A stretch of 64,000 nt of DNA from Candidatus Nitromaritima sp. SCGC AAA288-L16 (GCA_000372225.1 AQTY01000001.1:1-64000); one strand, 5' to 3'. Shown: positions 27,334-36,856, counted from the stretch's first letter. A program made the numbers and translations. Notes: generated from the sequence alone by a model not told the origin.

Positions 27334-29241
27334 ATGGCAAAAAAACTATCAATGATGATCAATAGAGATCATCCGGAAGTCTGCCGCGCAGTTATTTTAG
27401 AGGATGGCAGGATCAATGATTATATTGTAGAAAACGTTTCGCAAGAGAAGATTAAAGGGAATATTTATTTGGGTGTTATTAATCGTGTAGAACCAGCCAT
27501 TGAAGCTGCTTTTGTGGATTTTGGAGGAAGCAAATATGGTTTTTTATCCTTTAAAGATGTTCTCAAAGAGTCGTATGTCGATACTGGTGAAAGGAAAGCC
27601 CGTGTTCGCATACAGGATGTTTTAGTTCGAGGTCAAGAAATACTGGTGCAGGTTGCGAAGGAGAGTCGCGATGCTAAAGGACCTTCTCTTACTAATAGCA
27701 TTTCCCTTCCTGGGAGGTTTTTGGTGCTGATGTCTGGTTCACATGCTAGTGCTGTTTCTCGAAAAATTGAAGATGGAGAAGAACGGAAAAAGCTTAAAAC
27801 ACTTGTTGCGGACTTTAAACTTCCGGACAATTTAGGGTTAATCATTAGAACGGCCGGGTTGGGTAGGACAAAAACGGAACTTCAAAAAGACCTCCAGAGA
27901 CTTCTCATGGTTTGGGAAAACCTATCCACTTCTCGTGAAAAAAAAATTAATAAACCACCTTTTCTCCTATATCAAGAAGCGGATATGGTGGTCCGACTAG
28001 TTAGGGATAACTTCACAACAGAGACGTCAGAAGTTCTTGTGGATAATATTGAATCTTATAATGCTGTCAATGGTTTTATGAAGATGGTTATGCCGCGCTT
28101 TACAAACCGAGTAAAACTGTATAAGGACACTACGCCCATATTTTCACGATTTAATATAGAAGATCAGATTGAATCGTTGTACCAGCGCAATGTTTCCTTG
28201 CCTTCAGGTGGTTCGATTGTCATTGATTCAGGCGAGGCAATGGTTGCGATAGACGTCAATTCAGGTAAGACGACAAGTGCTAGCCAACTAGAAGAAACAG
28301 CACTTAAAACAAATCTGGAAGCGGCTGAAGAGATTGGAAGGCAGTTACGTCTACGAGATCTTGGTGGACTTGTCGTGATCGACTTTATCGATATGTTTCA
28401 TAAGAAAAATCAGACATTAGTTGAAAAAGAGATAAAAAAAATATGCAAACTTGATAAGGCTAGAATCAATATTGCAAGAATTTCCAAATTTGGATTACTG
28501 GAAATGTCGAGACAAAGATTGGCTCCTCCGGTTCAACAGGGTGCATTTGTCAAGTGCGATTCTTGTGCAGGGACAGGAATTATACGTTCGTTAAATTATG
28601 TTGTTATGCATGTTTTACGGAAAATTAACGAAAATTTGGCAAGTGGAAAGGTTAAAGAATTGACTGTTGAGGTCTCCTCCGATGTTACAGAGTATATGCT
28701 TAACCACAAGTCAGCATTTTTATTAGGACTTCAAGAAAAACTGCAATTCAAATTAGAGTTTTTGAGTAAACCTGGAGTTAGATGGACTGAATTTAAGTAT
28801 CTTGTTACAAAAAAAACATCTGAGGAACTAAAAGATCTAGATTTGAGTACTATTAATACATCCATAGAAACAATGAAGCTAAAAGGTGAACAAGAGCAAT
28901 CAAGGCCTCGAAATAAAGCTAATGGCTTAAATAAAGTTCGGCGGAGTCGACCTACTGAAAGAAAAAGGTATACTCGTCGTAACTCTAATGCTCAAAGGTT
29001 TGATAGAAAAAGAATGCCGAGTAAAATTGGTAATTCGAACGAAGATGGAAGTGATTTAGTGGTCCAACAAGATACATCTGATGTGACTCCCAAAGAAACA
29101 GTACCGGTTTCTCCAACGTTGCCATTGAGTATAGCCCCAAAACCTGACAGAGAAAGTGAGAATCTTATTGAGCGCATAACAGGATTTTTTGGAAAAACTT
29201 CAAAAGATGAAGATTCACCTTCATCGGGGGCAGAATCTTAA
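27334..29241 (+). CDS. rng: ribonuclease G/E family endoribonuclease
   Basis: This single-strand-specific endoribonuclease processes rRNA precursors and starts mRNA decay. An N-terminal S1 domain spans about 38-120. The catalytic Mg-binding aspartates correspond to Asp307 (AIDVNSG) and Asp350 (VVIDFIDM), and the zinc-link is CDSCAGTG at 408-415. At 635 aa it is longer than RNase G (about 490) but much shorter than E. coli RNase E. The extra C-terminal part (from about 515) is Arg/Lys-rich, then acidic, and may bind RNA or partner proteins. Either rng or rne could be used as a name. Confidence 0.93.
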   Translation: MAKKLSMMINRDHPEVCRAVILEDGRINDYIVENVSQEKIKGNIYLGVINRVEPAIEAAFVDFGGSKYGFLSFKDVLKESYVDTGERKARVRIQDVLVRGQEILVQVAKESRDAKGPSLTNSISLPGRFLVLMSGSHASAVSRKIEDGEERKKLKTLVADFKLPDNLGLIIRTAGLGRTKTELQKDLQRLLMVWENLSTSREKKINKPPFLLYQEADMVVRLVRDNFTTETSEVLVDNIESYNAVNGFMKMVMPRFTNRVKLYKDTTPIFSRFNIEDQIESLYQRNVSLPSGGSIVIDSGEAMVAIDVNSGKTTSASQLEETALKTNLEAAEEIGRQLRLRDLGGLVVIDFIDMFHKKNQTLVEKEIKKICKLDKARINIARISKFGLLEMSRQRLAPPVQQGAFVKCDSCAGTGIIRSLNYVVMHVLRKINENLASGKVKELTVEVSSDVTEYMLNHKSAFLLGLQEKLQFKLEFLSKPGVRWTEFKYLVTKKTSEELKDLDLSTINTSIETMKLKGEQEQSRPRNKANGLNKVRRSRPTERKRYTRRNSNAQRFDRKRMPSKIGNSNEDGSDLVVQQDTSDVTPKETVPVSPTLPLSIAPKPDRESENLIERITGFFGKTSKDEDSPSSGAES

Positions 29242-29248
29242 GGAAAAC

Positions 29249-29977
29249 TTAAATTGATTTAGCGCAACGAAATCCTGTGTCCCAGAAACGCCCTTGAGGT
29301 GGTGCAAAATTACGGTAAGGCAAAATTATAAATTCTTTCATGAGGCCGTGCTTCATTTTATGAAAGGAACCGCCTCTTATAACCTTGACGTTTTCTCCAT
29401 ATAGTGTGTCTTTAAATTCAGAATTTTTATAGGAATTGTACCAGCTGGTTGTCCACTCTGAAACATTTCCATTCAAATCACTCACTCCGTAAATACTAGT
29501 ATCACTGGGTAGACTGCCAATTGAACGAACTTGGGTTCCAAAATTTGCATTTTCATGGCTGAATTGATCTCCCCACACAAACAGTCTTTCATCAGATCCT
29601 CGAGCAGCTTTTTCCCATTCAACCTCTGTAGGAAGTCGCTTTTTTTGAGAAAGGCAATAAGCATCTGCTTCATACCAGCTCACTCCACGAATCGGTTCAC
29701 TGCTATTCATAGTCTCATATTTAAACTTCGGTTTGAATCTATGAAATGCTTCAAAAGTAACTTCGGATTGATCAATGAAAAATGATTTGAGGTAAACTTT
29801 TTGAGCAGGTTGGGCATTTAGCGATAAAGTAGCATCCGACATGAACTGAATTATTTCATTATTTGGATTAATTCCTAAAGTGAAATCGCCCTTGGGTATC
29901 ATTATCATCCCTGGTGGATTGCCCGAGCATGAGACAAAAAATATTAGAGATAAAAGAACCTGATGAGATCTATTCAA
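29249..29977 (-). CDS. SUMF1-domain lipoprotein
   Basis: The 242 aa product has a lipoprotein signal peptide with lipobox FVSC (Cys17), so it is probably anchored to a membrane outside the cytoplasm. The rest is a SUMF1 fold: IPKGDFTLG, QSEVTFEAF, RGVSWYEADAYC, LPTEVEWEKAARG, DLNGNVSEWTTSW, VIRGGSF and GFRC. As in the 17315 gene, the Cys before GFRC is missing (PYRNF), so formylglycine formation is unlikely. Its start overlaps the stop of the upstream HmuY-like gene by 4 bases, which suggests they work together. It converges with rng, 7 bases apart. Confidence 0.85.
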   Translation of the reverse strand: MNRSHQVLLSLIFFVSCSGNPPGMIMIPKGDFTLGINPNNEIIQFMSDATLSLNAQPAQKVYLKSFFIDQSEVTFEAFHRFKPKFKYETMNSSEPIRGVSWYEADAYCLSQKKRLPTEVEWEKAARGSDERLFVWGDQFSHENANFGTQVRSIGSLPSDTSIYGVSDLNGNVSEWTTSWYNSYKNSEFKDTLYGENVKVIRGGSFHKMKHGLMKEFIILPYRNFAPPQGRFWDTGFRCAKSI

Positions 29978-30705
29978 TTATTCTTTTTCTGGGAAGTGGT
30001 GGAGGATGTTAGGACGTTAGCCGTAACTGGAAAGTTTTCATTGTCTTCAGTATGAATATATTCAATTGAATAACATGCTGCTTCTTGGCGACTGCACATT
30101 GCTGATTTGCATTCAGATTCATTGCGGTGGCAATAGTAATTAAGGATTCTCATTTTCAGGTGTCCCCCATCAGCCATCTGCGCTACATACACATTTTTCT
30201 GCGATTCTATATTATGGGTTCTGGTGCGATAAAGATACCAATCTGAAATTGCTTTGTTGAGAATTTTTCCATAAGACTTTGCGTCTTGAGTGTATCCATC
30301 GCTAGGTATGTTGGTTATTGAATCAAAGTTAACAGGACCTAGGTTTTTAAGTGATACCCTTCCTTCAGGGTTTGTCACGCCACCATTAGTGACTATTTTA
30401 GTTCTTTGGAATCCTATATCCCATGGAAAATTGTTTATTTTATCTTTTTTCTTTTCAAGGTCTTTCACTTGATAGGTTTTCATTGTAGAAAAATCGACAA
30501 GGGTCCATTTTTTTCGAGATGTTGCATCTACTTTAATTATTGGATTGTGGGACGTTACTGGCTTCAGCTTGGGAGATGGTAGGGGACGAGATTCAAAATC
30601 ATCGATGTTATCGGCCATATAATTGATTGTAATAAGAAAAAGAGTCGACCCAATAAGAAGGCCACCCATTATATTTAAAGTGTTATTCATTGCTGATATT
30701 TTCAT
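29974..30705 (-). CDS. HmuY-like membrane-anchored protein
   Basis: A 243 aa protein with an N-terminal membrane helix (about 13-31). The following domain resembles HmuY-type heme-binding proteins: WTLVDFSTMKTYQV, then WDIGFQRTKIVTNGG, later SDWYLYRTRTHNI and VYVAQMADGGHLKMRIL. Whether it binds heme cannot be judged; no clear pair of His ligands is conserved. Four Cys residues cluster at about 195-210 (YYCHRNESECKSAMCSRQ) and may form disulfides. It overlaps the SUMF1 lipoprotein gene by 4 bases. Transcription diverges from the gene at 30848. Confidence 0.65.
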   Translation of the reverse strand: MKISAMNNTLNIMGGLLIGSTLFLITINYMADNIDDFESRPLPSPKLKPVTSHNPIIKVDATSRKKWTLVDFSTMKTYQVKDLEKKKDKINNFPWDIGFQRTKIVTNGGVTNPEGRVSLKNLGPVNFDSITNIPSDGYTQDAKSYGKILNKAISDWYLYRTRTHNIESQKNVYVAQMADGGHLKMRILNYYCHRNESECKSAMCSRQEAACYSIEYIHTEDNENFPVTANVLTSSTTSQKKNN

Positions 30706-30847
30706 GATATAGATTCGACCAAAGACCTATTAGGGCAAGGTTAAGAAGAAAAGATAAAGCTAATAAAGCTAAGGTTTTTTAATTAGTTTTATTTTATAAT
30801 AGCATAATCTTTACGTTGTTTTTACTGGGTTTTTATAAATTAAAAGT

Positions 30848-31471
30848 ATGTCAAACAAACAGTTTGAATTTAAAAAAGCTCAAATAGAGCGATATGTTAA
30901 AGCTGAATACGAAAAAAAATTTCGTAAAAATGCTCGTATTTCTCTACGGAAACGGCAAAAGTTTATGGGTGATATGAGTCGAAAAGTAAGCAAAAAATTT
31001 GGGAAGGATGTTTTATGCCTTATTGATTTTGCAAAAGGAGGTTTTTTTTCTTTAATTTCACCCTCTTACACAGAATCAACTAATTTGGGCCGTTTATTTG
31101 ATTCGTTTGTTCATACACAAATTGCTTATACATCGCATTGCTTAGAACGCTTTAGTGCACGTGCTGATACTAATGAAAATTGTATTATTAAGATGGATTC
31201 CTATATGGGTGAAGCTCTGTTAACCTATGGTGAAAACTTAGGTTATTTAACATGCCCCTCAGGGGTTTTTGCTTATGAAGTTATGGGTGGGCGAATGATC
31301 ATAAAAACTTATATCAATTTCAACCTCCTGTCAGAAAAACAAATCAATAAATTCTATGGATCAGGAACAGCGACAGTATTGCCTAGGGAATACATAACTG
31401 ATGACCATAGTCAATCTGATTTTAAACTTATTGACGAATATGAAGAGTCACCAGATCAACCGCTTACCTAA
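30848..31471 (+). CDS. hypothetical protein
   Basis: No family is recognised. The 207 aa product begins with a very basic helical region (about 10-55, rich in Lys and Arg), followed by a mixed domain with HTQIAYTSHCLERFSARAD, YLTCPSGVFAYEVMGG and KTYINFNLLSEKQIN. The end is acidic. No signal peptide or membrane segment is seen. The start ATG lies in an AT-rich region shared with the divergent HmuY-like gene. It stands 80 bases before ftsE and may not belong to that operon. Confidence 0.65.
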   Translation: MSNKQFEFKKAQIERYVKAEYEKKFRKNARISLRKRQKFMGDMSRKVSKKFGKDVLCLIDFAKGGFFSLISPSYTESTNLGRLFDSFVHTQIAYTSHCLERFSARADTNENCIIKMDSYMGEALLTYGENLGYLTCPSGVFAYEVMGGRMIIKTYINFNLLSEKQINKFYGSGTATVLPREYITDDHSQSDFKLIDEYEESPDQPLT

Positions 31472-31551
31472 ATAGAATTAGTTATTATAGTTACCCCTTG
31501 CTGCACACAATTAATTATCCCTGTTAAATAATCCTATGAATTCATACCAAA

Positions 31552-32207
31552 ATGATTAAGGTTTTTAATCTATATAAATCCTATGGGGGGATTGCTCCGG
31601 TATTGATGGATATTTCTTTTGATATTCAAGATGGTGAATTTGTTTTATTAACTGGTCAGAGCGGTGCAGGTAAAACTACTCTATTTAAAGTTCTGTTTGG
31701 GTGGGAAAAGATTGACCGCGGACAGATTTTAGTTGGAGGTATAAATGTTGGAAAATTGAATGAAAAGAATTTGTACCAGTTGCGGCGTAAAGTAGGATTT
31801 GTTTTTCAAGACTATAAGCTTCTTGCAAAAAAAACTGTATTTGAGAATGTAGCTTTTGCTCAACAAATTGTAGGCTCGAACATGAAAACAGTTAGAACAA
31901 AAACATGGAATGCGCTTAAAAATGTGGGCCTAGTGAAAAAAAAGATTCTTACACATCTCAATTGTCAGGCGGAGAGCAACAGCGAGTTTCAATAGCTAGA
32001 GCTATAGTGAATGACCCAGAGCTTATTCTTGCAGATGAGCCGACTGGGAATCTTGACTCTGAAATATCTAAAGAAATTCTCGCGCTATTTGAAAAAATAA
32101 ATCAACAAGGAAAAACCATAATTATTGCAACTCATAGTGCTGAAATATTACGTGAAAAGAAGCGCCGGCATTTACTTCTTAAGCGTGGGAAGTTGATTCA
32201 GTCCTGA
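31552..32207 (+). CDS. ftsE: cell division ATP-binding protein FtsE, frame interrupted at A AAA AAG
   Basis: FtsE is the ATPase of the FtsEX complex, which activates peptidoglycan hydrolysis at the septum. Codons 1-131 (31552-31944) encode Walker [10 protein letters not shown] and the Q-loop FVFQDYKLL; the rest lies in the -1 frame (31945 on, re-reading the G at 31944) and holds the signature LSGGEQQR, Walker [13 protein letters not shown] and the H-loop THS. The break coincides with eight A followed by G at 31936-31944, in frame as A AAA AAG. A -1 shift there gives [18 protein letters not shown] and 218 aa, the normal FtsE length. It may be programmed frameshifting, transcriptional slippage, a true mutation or a homopolymer sequencing error. 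ftsX starts 4 bases later. Confidence 0.88.
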
Positions 32208-32211
32208 AAAA

Positions 32212-33120
32212 ATGAATTTATTCTCCTTTAACCTCGTTAAATCAACATTTTCAAATATCAAATCTAATAAGCAATTATTTTTATTGTCTGTTGCTACTAA
32301 TTTTATTGCATTTACCGTTCTTGGGGTATTTTTTCTTCTATTTGTTAACCTCGACATTCTTTTTTCTTCTTGGGACAAACACATCCAGCTTGTTGTGTAC
32401 TTGGATGATAAAATTTCCAACTCTAATAAAAAGAAAATAGAATTATTATTTAATTCAAATAATAAAATTAATTCTATCATTTTTATTTCCCGTGACCAAG
32501 CATGGGAAAATTTTCGAGGTAAATTTTCTTCCAAGTCAAAATTTGTTACTTCTTTAAAGTTCAATCCATTGCCAGATTCTTATACTCTCAGCTTTGCAAG
32601 TGGTTCTGATCGATTAAAAAATATCAGAGATTTTTCAGAAAAAATAAAGAATGAGAAAGGTGTAGAGTCAGTAGAATATGGTGAAAAATGGATTTCTCGA
32701 TTTGAGCAGTTTATGATTTTTCTTAAAGGCTTTATTCTGACTTTTGGAGTTGTGTTATTTTCTGGAATGATTTTGATAATATCTAACACTATTAAATTGT
32801 CGATCTATTCTCGGAAGGATGAAATTAATTTAATGACATTGTTAGGGGCGACCCATCACTTTATAAAAGCCCCTCTATTACTTGAAGGAGTGTTGCAAGG
32901 AGTTACGGGTGCTCTGTTATCATTGGTTACTGTTAAATTAATTCATTTATATATCGTTTTTTGGTTTCAAGGATCCCTTGAGTCTATTTTTCGTGGATTT
33001 GATTTCCAGTATTTAACCAATCCTATTATTTACTCTGTCATCAGCACAGGAATCATTATTGGTGTTTTGGGTAGTTCATTGTCTGCTAACCAATTTCTTA
33101 ACAGGCGTAATTCAGAATGA
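32212..33120 (+). CDS. ftsX: cell division permease-like protein FtsX
   Basis: FtsX is the membrane partner of FtsE and carries the signal to an extracytoplasmic hydrolase activator. The protein (302 aa) has a first membrane helix near 20-45, an extracytoplasmic domain with the FtsX-type strand IQLVVYLDD and later NPLPDSYTL, then three helices near 165-190, 220-250 and 272-292. The cytoplasmic motif NTIKLSIYSRKDEINLMTLLG before the third helix is characteristic. It starts 4 bases after ftsE and overlaps the next gene by 4 bases (ATGA). Confidence 0.93.
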   Translation: MNLFSFNLVKSTFSNIKSNKQLFLLSVATNFIAFTVLGVFFLLFVNLDILFSSWDKHIQLVVYLDDKISNSNKKKIELLFNSNNKINSIIFISRDQAWENFRGKFSSKSKFVTSLKFNPLPDSYTLSFASGSDRLKNIRDFSEKIKNEKGVESVEYGEKWISRFEQFMIFLKGFILTFGVVLFSGMILIISNTIKLSIYSRKDEINLMTLLGATHHFIKAPLLLEGVLQGVTGALLSLVTVKLIHLYIVFWFQGSLESIFRGFDFQYLTNPIIYSVISTGIIIGVLGSSLSANQFLNRRNSE

Positions 33121-34298
33121 TTTTGATTAAGAAAATTTTAATTCTCTGCGTCTTTACTTTTATTTTCGATTTAAGACCAGTTTTGGTCGAAAGTGCTGAT
33201 ATCGATGAAATCAATATCATGTTGAGGAAAGAGAAAGATAAACTTACTAAACTCAAAAAGGAGATCGAAAATCAAACAAAAATCCTTAATAAAATGGGTA
33301 GAAAAGAATATTCTAATTTAAAAAAAAAGAGAATTCTTGACGGGCAGTTAAAAATTAAGGAGAGAGAACTTAAAATTTACAACTGGAATTTAAAGATTAA
33401 TAAAAATAACGTTAGTTCATTGAGTAAAAAAATCACTCAAGGCGAAAAACAGGTTTACTTGCAACAAAAAAACCTAGGGAGGCGCTTAAGATCTATATAT
33501 AAAGAAGGAGATCTTTTCTCGATTAAACTCCTGTTTTCGTCAGAAGATTTCACAGATCTTCTTAGAAGAGCTAAATACTTGGATAGTATTATGGCGTACG
33601 ATAAATTTATTTTTAGTAACTACGAAAAGGAGTTAGCTAATTTTTATAACAAAAAGGAAGTTTTGCTTAATGCAAAAGGACAACTTGATTTATATAAAAA
33701 TTCGGCTATAACTAAAAAAAAAGAGATCGTTAAAGAGAAAGAAAAGAAGAAACAATTTTTAGTAAGACTTAGTAAAGAAAAAAAAATAAATAAACTCCTT
33801 AGAGAGGAATTAGTTCATTCATCAAAGAAACTTAATCAATTGATTTCTAGGTTGGAAAATAAAATAGCTCATGGCGAAGGTCTCGATATTAATGATAAAA
33901 AAGGGGCCTTGCTTCCACCCGTGAAGGGGAAGCTTTTAAACAATTTTGGACGAGAGCGAGATAAAATATATAATACATATATTGTTCATAATGGAGTATC
34001 TATAAGAGTTCGAAAAGGAACTCCCGTTCGTTCCGTTTTTAATGGAAGAGTTCTTTACACTGGTACCCTCGATGGTTACGGTAATATTATTATTATTGGA
34101 CATGGAATGAATTATCATTCCCTTTATGGTCATTTAGATGAAATTATTTCGAATACGGGGAAAACTGTTCGATCTGGTCAAATAATTGGCCGTTCCGGAG
34201 ACACTGGTTCAGTCAATGGGGAGACTTTGTATTTCGAAATGAGATATAAAGGTAAACCAATTGAACCTACTGCATGGTTAAGCCTATCAAGTAATTAA
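33117..34298 (+). CDS. envC: EnvC-like murein hydrolase activator (degenerate M23/LytM)
   Basis: A 393 aa exported protein with an N-terminal signal or anchor (about 4-25), a coiled coil (about 35-250) and a C-terminal LytM domain (about 262-393). The LytM zinc site is altered: the HxxxD motif reads HNGVS, and the LHFE motif reads LYFE, while HSLYGHL is kept. This matches EnvC-type activators, which bind FtsX through the coiled coil and activate amidases without cutting murein themselves. Its ATG overlaps the ftsX stop by 4 bases, which supports this role. Confidence 0.88.
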   Translation: MILIKKILILCVFTFIFDLRPVLVESADIDEINIMLRKEKDKLTKLKKEIENQTKILNKMGRKEYSNLKKKRILDGQLKIKERELKIYNWNLKINKNNVSSLSKKITQGEKQVYLQQKNLGRRLRSIYKEGDLFSIKLLFSSEDFTDLLRRAKYLDSIMAYDKFIFSNYEKELANFYNKKEVLLNAKGQLDLYKNSAITKKKEIVKEKEKKKQFLVRLSKEKKINKLLREELVHSSKKLNQLISRLENKIAHGEGLDINDKKGALLPPVKGKLLNNFGRERDKIYNTYIVHNGVSIRVRKGTPVRSVFNGRVLYTGTLDGYGNIIIIGHGMNYHSLYGHLDEIISNTGKTVRSGQIIGRSGDTGSVNGETLYFEMRYKGKPIEPTAWLSLSSN

Positions 34299-34354
34299 AT
34301 TTTATTTATTTGATTGAATTACAAATTTTTGTATAACTGGAGGATGTTTTTCTT

Positions 34355-35827
34355 ATGCCGTTGCTTAAAAAAAATAAAGTTCCACTATCATCTCTTTTGA
34401 AATCATTTTTTATTTTTATATCTGTCCCGGCATTTTTTCTCATCTTATCAATCGGCTTTCAAGTTGAAGCTGATGAAGAAGTCGGATCTTTATTTGAAGG
34501 TAAAACTAATTATGAAAGTTTGAAAGTTTTTTCGGAGGTGCTTTCGCTGATTACATCTACATATGTAGAAAAAGTTTCAAGTGAAAAGCTAATTGAAGGC
34601 GCTATTCATGGTTTAGTGAAGACATTGGATCCACACACAGCTTATCTGCCGCCTGATGCTTATCAGGAAATGAAAGTTCAAACCTCAGGGAAGTTTGGAG
34701 GTTTGGGTATTGAGGTTAGTATGAGAGATGGTATTTTGACTGTTATTTCACCTATTGAGGGAACACCTGCTTTTGAGGCGGGTATTCAAGCAAAAGATAA
34801 AATTGTGAAAATTGAAAATGTCTCGACTCTTGATATGAGTCTTAATGATGCTGTTTCGCGCCTTCGGGGTGAAGTAGGTTCGCCCGTTAGTATAACTATA
34901 CTTCGCGATCGATTAAAGGCTCCTTTGCTAGTTAATATTGTCAGAGATATTATTCAAGTGCAGAGCGTAAAAAAGAAGATTTATCACAGTGATATTGGAT
35001 ATATAAAAATAAGGACCTTTTCTAAAAATACATCCAGTGACCTTGATAAGGCTCTTTCTTACCTTCGAAATAAAGATATAACTAAATTAATATTGGATGT
35101 GCGTAATAATCCTGGTGGGTTGTTGAATCAAGCTGTTGAAGTGTCTGATCGATTTTTAGGAAATGAAAATCTTATAGTTTACACAAAAGGAAGAATGGAA
35201 GACCAGGATAGCCGTTTTACAACTCATGAAAAGATAAAACATGTTGATTATCCAATGATTATTTTGGTCAATGGGGGGAGTGCTAGCGCTTCTGAAATAG
35301 TTGCTGGAGCATTGCAGGATCTGGGTCGAGCTGTGATTTTAGGCACTCCTACTTTTGGGAAAGGATCTGTACAGACGATAATGCCACTTAGTGATGGCTC
35401 GGCATTACGTTTAACGACAGCTCGATATTACACACCTAGTGGAAAAATTATTCAGGAAAATGGAATTATTCCTGATATCGTTATTGAGAATCAACCTCTA
35501 CCCACTATTACTGAAAAAATAAAAGATGAAGTTAAGAACCCTACTGAGAAAGAAAAAATTCGTCGTTTTTTAAGAGAACGTGATCTCAAAAAGCACCTCA
35601 AGGGAAAAACTAGCATTGAGGGATCAGAAAAGGATAATCAAAAAAAATCTACTCCTAATGGAGATGGCAAAAGCATGTCCAAACTGGAGAAGGATTTGGA
35701 TAAAGACGCTCAACTTCGACATGCAGTTTCTCTCTTGTCTGGTTGGGATATTATTGCTGAGACTATCAAACCAGATAAACAAAAGGATAAATCCTCTCAT
35801 TTGCGTTTTGATAATTTTAATAGATAA
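34355..35827 (+). CDS. ctpA: C-terminal processing peptidase, S41 family
   Basis: CtpA-type proteases cut the C-termini of periplasmic proteins and control murein hydrolases. The 490 aa product has an N-terminal membrane segment (about 16-36), a PDZ domain (about 110-185) and the S41 domain. The catalytic dyad is Ser311 in GGSASASEI and Lys336 in FGKGSVQT, the standard 25-residue spacing. A charged C-terminal tail of about 90 residues is longer than usual. GGAGG lies before the ATG. The ftsE-ftsX-envC-ctpA order is common and suggests coordinated septal wall processing. Confidence 0.94.
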   Translation: MPLLKKNKVPLSSLLKSFFIFISVPAFFLILSIGFQVEADEEVGSLFEGKTNYESLKVFSEVLSLITSTYVEKVSSEKLIEGAIHGLVKTLDPHTAYLPPDAYQEMKVQTSGKFGGLGIEVSMRDGILTVISPIEGTPAFEAGIQAKDKIVKIENVSTLDMSLNDAVSRLRGEVGSPVSITILRDRLKAPLLVNIVRDIIQVQSVKKKIYHSDIGYIKIRTFSKNTSSDLDKALSYLRNKDITKLILDVRNNPGGLLNQAVEVSDRFLGNENLIVYTKGRMEDQDSRFTTHEKIKHVDYPMIILVNGGSASASEIVAGALQDLGRAVILGTPTFGKGSVQTIMPLSDGSALRLTTARYYTPSGKIIQENGIIPDIVIENQPLPTITEKIKDEVKNPTEKEKIRRFLRERDLKKHLKGKTSIEGSEKDNQKKSTPNGDGKSMSKLEKDLDKDAQLRHAVSLLSGWDIIAETIKPDKQKDKSSHLRFDNFNR

Positions 35828-35838
35828 AATGTTAAGTT

Positions 35839-36849
35839 ATGTTGGTGCTAGGAATTGAAAGCTCCTGTGATGATACTTCTGCAGCTGTTTTAGATAACGG
35901 TTCGAGTGTTTTGTCGAATGTTATATCAGACCAAAACACTACTCATTCTAAATATGGTGGAGTTGTCCCAGAGTTAGCGGGTCGATGTCATATCGAATCA
36001 ATTCATCATGTGATTAACAGCGCTATTAATCAATCAAAAATTGGTCTCAAACAAATTGATTTGATTGCTGTGACAGTTGGTCCAGGGCTTGTTTCAAGCT
36101 TACTAGTGGGTCTTAATACAGCAAAGGCGTTAGCATATGCTCTTCAAAAGCCACTTATTGGTGTTAATCATCTTGAGGGACATTTGCTAGCTATTTTTTT
36201 AGAAGAAACTGTTGAGTTTCCCTATATAGCCTTAACGGTTTCAGGCGGACATACAGATTTGTATCGTGTTGAAGGCTTTGGGGAGTATAAAGTTTTGGGG
36301 CGTACTCGGGATGATGCTGCTGGTGAATCCTTTGATAAAGTAGCAAAAATGCTTAAGTTAGGATATCCAGGTGGTCCCCTAATTGAAGAAAAAGCAAGGC
36401 TTGGAAATGCGTTAGCGCATCGTTTTCCAAGGGCTTATCTGGAAAAGGGTTCGCTAGATTTTAGTTTTAGCGGGCTTAAAACATCTGTTCGAAACATAAT
36501 ATCGAAAAGAGAGACCGGGGAAATCCCTATTTTGTCAGACAGTGATATCTCTGCCGGATTTCAAAGGGCCGTAATTGATGTGTTAACAGATAAAGTTTTT
36601 TTAGCTTGTGACAAAGAAAAAGTAAATCGAATCGTTGTAACAGGCGGGGTAGCCGCCAATAGCGCTTTAAGAAAAAGGATTGCTACTGAGGCTAATAGCC
36701 ATGGACTTAAATCTTTTTTTCCAAAACCAGAATTTTGTACAGATAACGCTGCAATGATTGCTTGTGCCGGATATTATAAGAGTTTAAATAAACCACTATC
36801 TCTGAAGGATACAATAAATCTTGACGCTAAAGCTTCTTTAAAACTCTAA
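35839..36849 (+). CDS. tsaD: tRNA N6-adenosine threonylcarbamoyltransferase
   Basis: TsaD transfers threonylcarbamoyl to A37 of tRNAs reading ANN codons, with TsaB, TsaC and TsaE. The ASKHA-fold start GIESSCDDTSAA, metal-binding His111 and His115 in NHLEGH, SGGHT near 134 and the later VTGGVAANSALR are all present. The length of 336 aa is typical. It starts 11 bases after ctpA. It shares with TilS, also here, a role in ANN-decoding tRNA modification. Confidence 0.96.
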   Translation: MLVLGIESSCDDTSAAVLDNGSSVLSNVISDQNTTHSKYGGVVPELAGRCHIESIHHVINSAINQSKIGLKQIDLIAVTVGPGLVSSLLVGLNTAKALAYALQKPLIGVNHLEGHLLAIFLEETVEFPYIALTVSGGHTDLYRVEGFGEYKVLGRTRDDAAGESFDKVAKMLKLGYPGGPLIEEKARLGNALAHRFPRAYLEKGSLDFSFSGLKTSVRNIISKRETGEIPILSDSDISAGFQRAVIDVLTDKVFLACDKEKVNRIVVTGGVAANSALRKRIATEANSHGLKSFFPKPEFCTDNAAMIACAGYYKSLNKPLSLKDTINLDAKASLKL

Positions 36850-36856
36850 AAAACGA

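Noticed and set aside
31552..32207. Reading ftsE as two separate genes
   Set aside because: The second open frame starts at the ABC signature motif and has no Walker A; the two pieces join into one FtsE of normal length.
35580..35858. A 92-codon plus-strand frame between ctpA and tsaD
   Set aside because: It overlaps the ctpA tail in another frame and has no ribosome binding site or family pattern.
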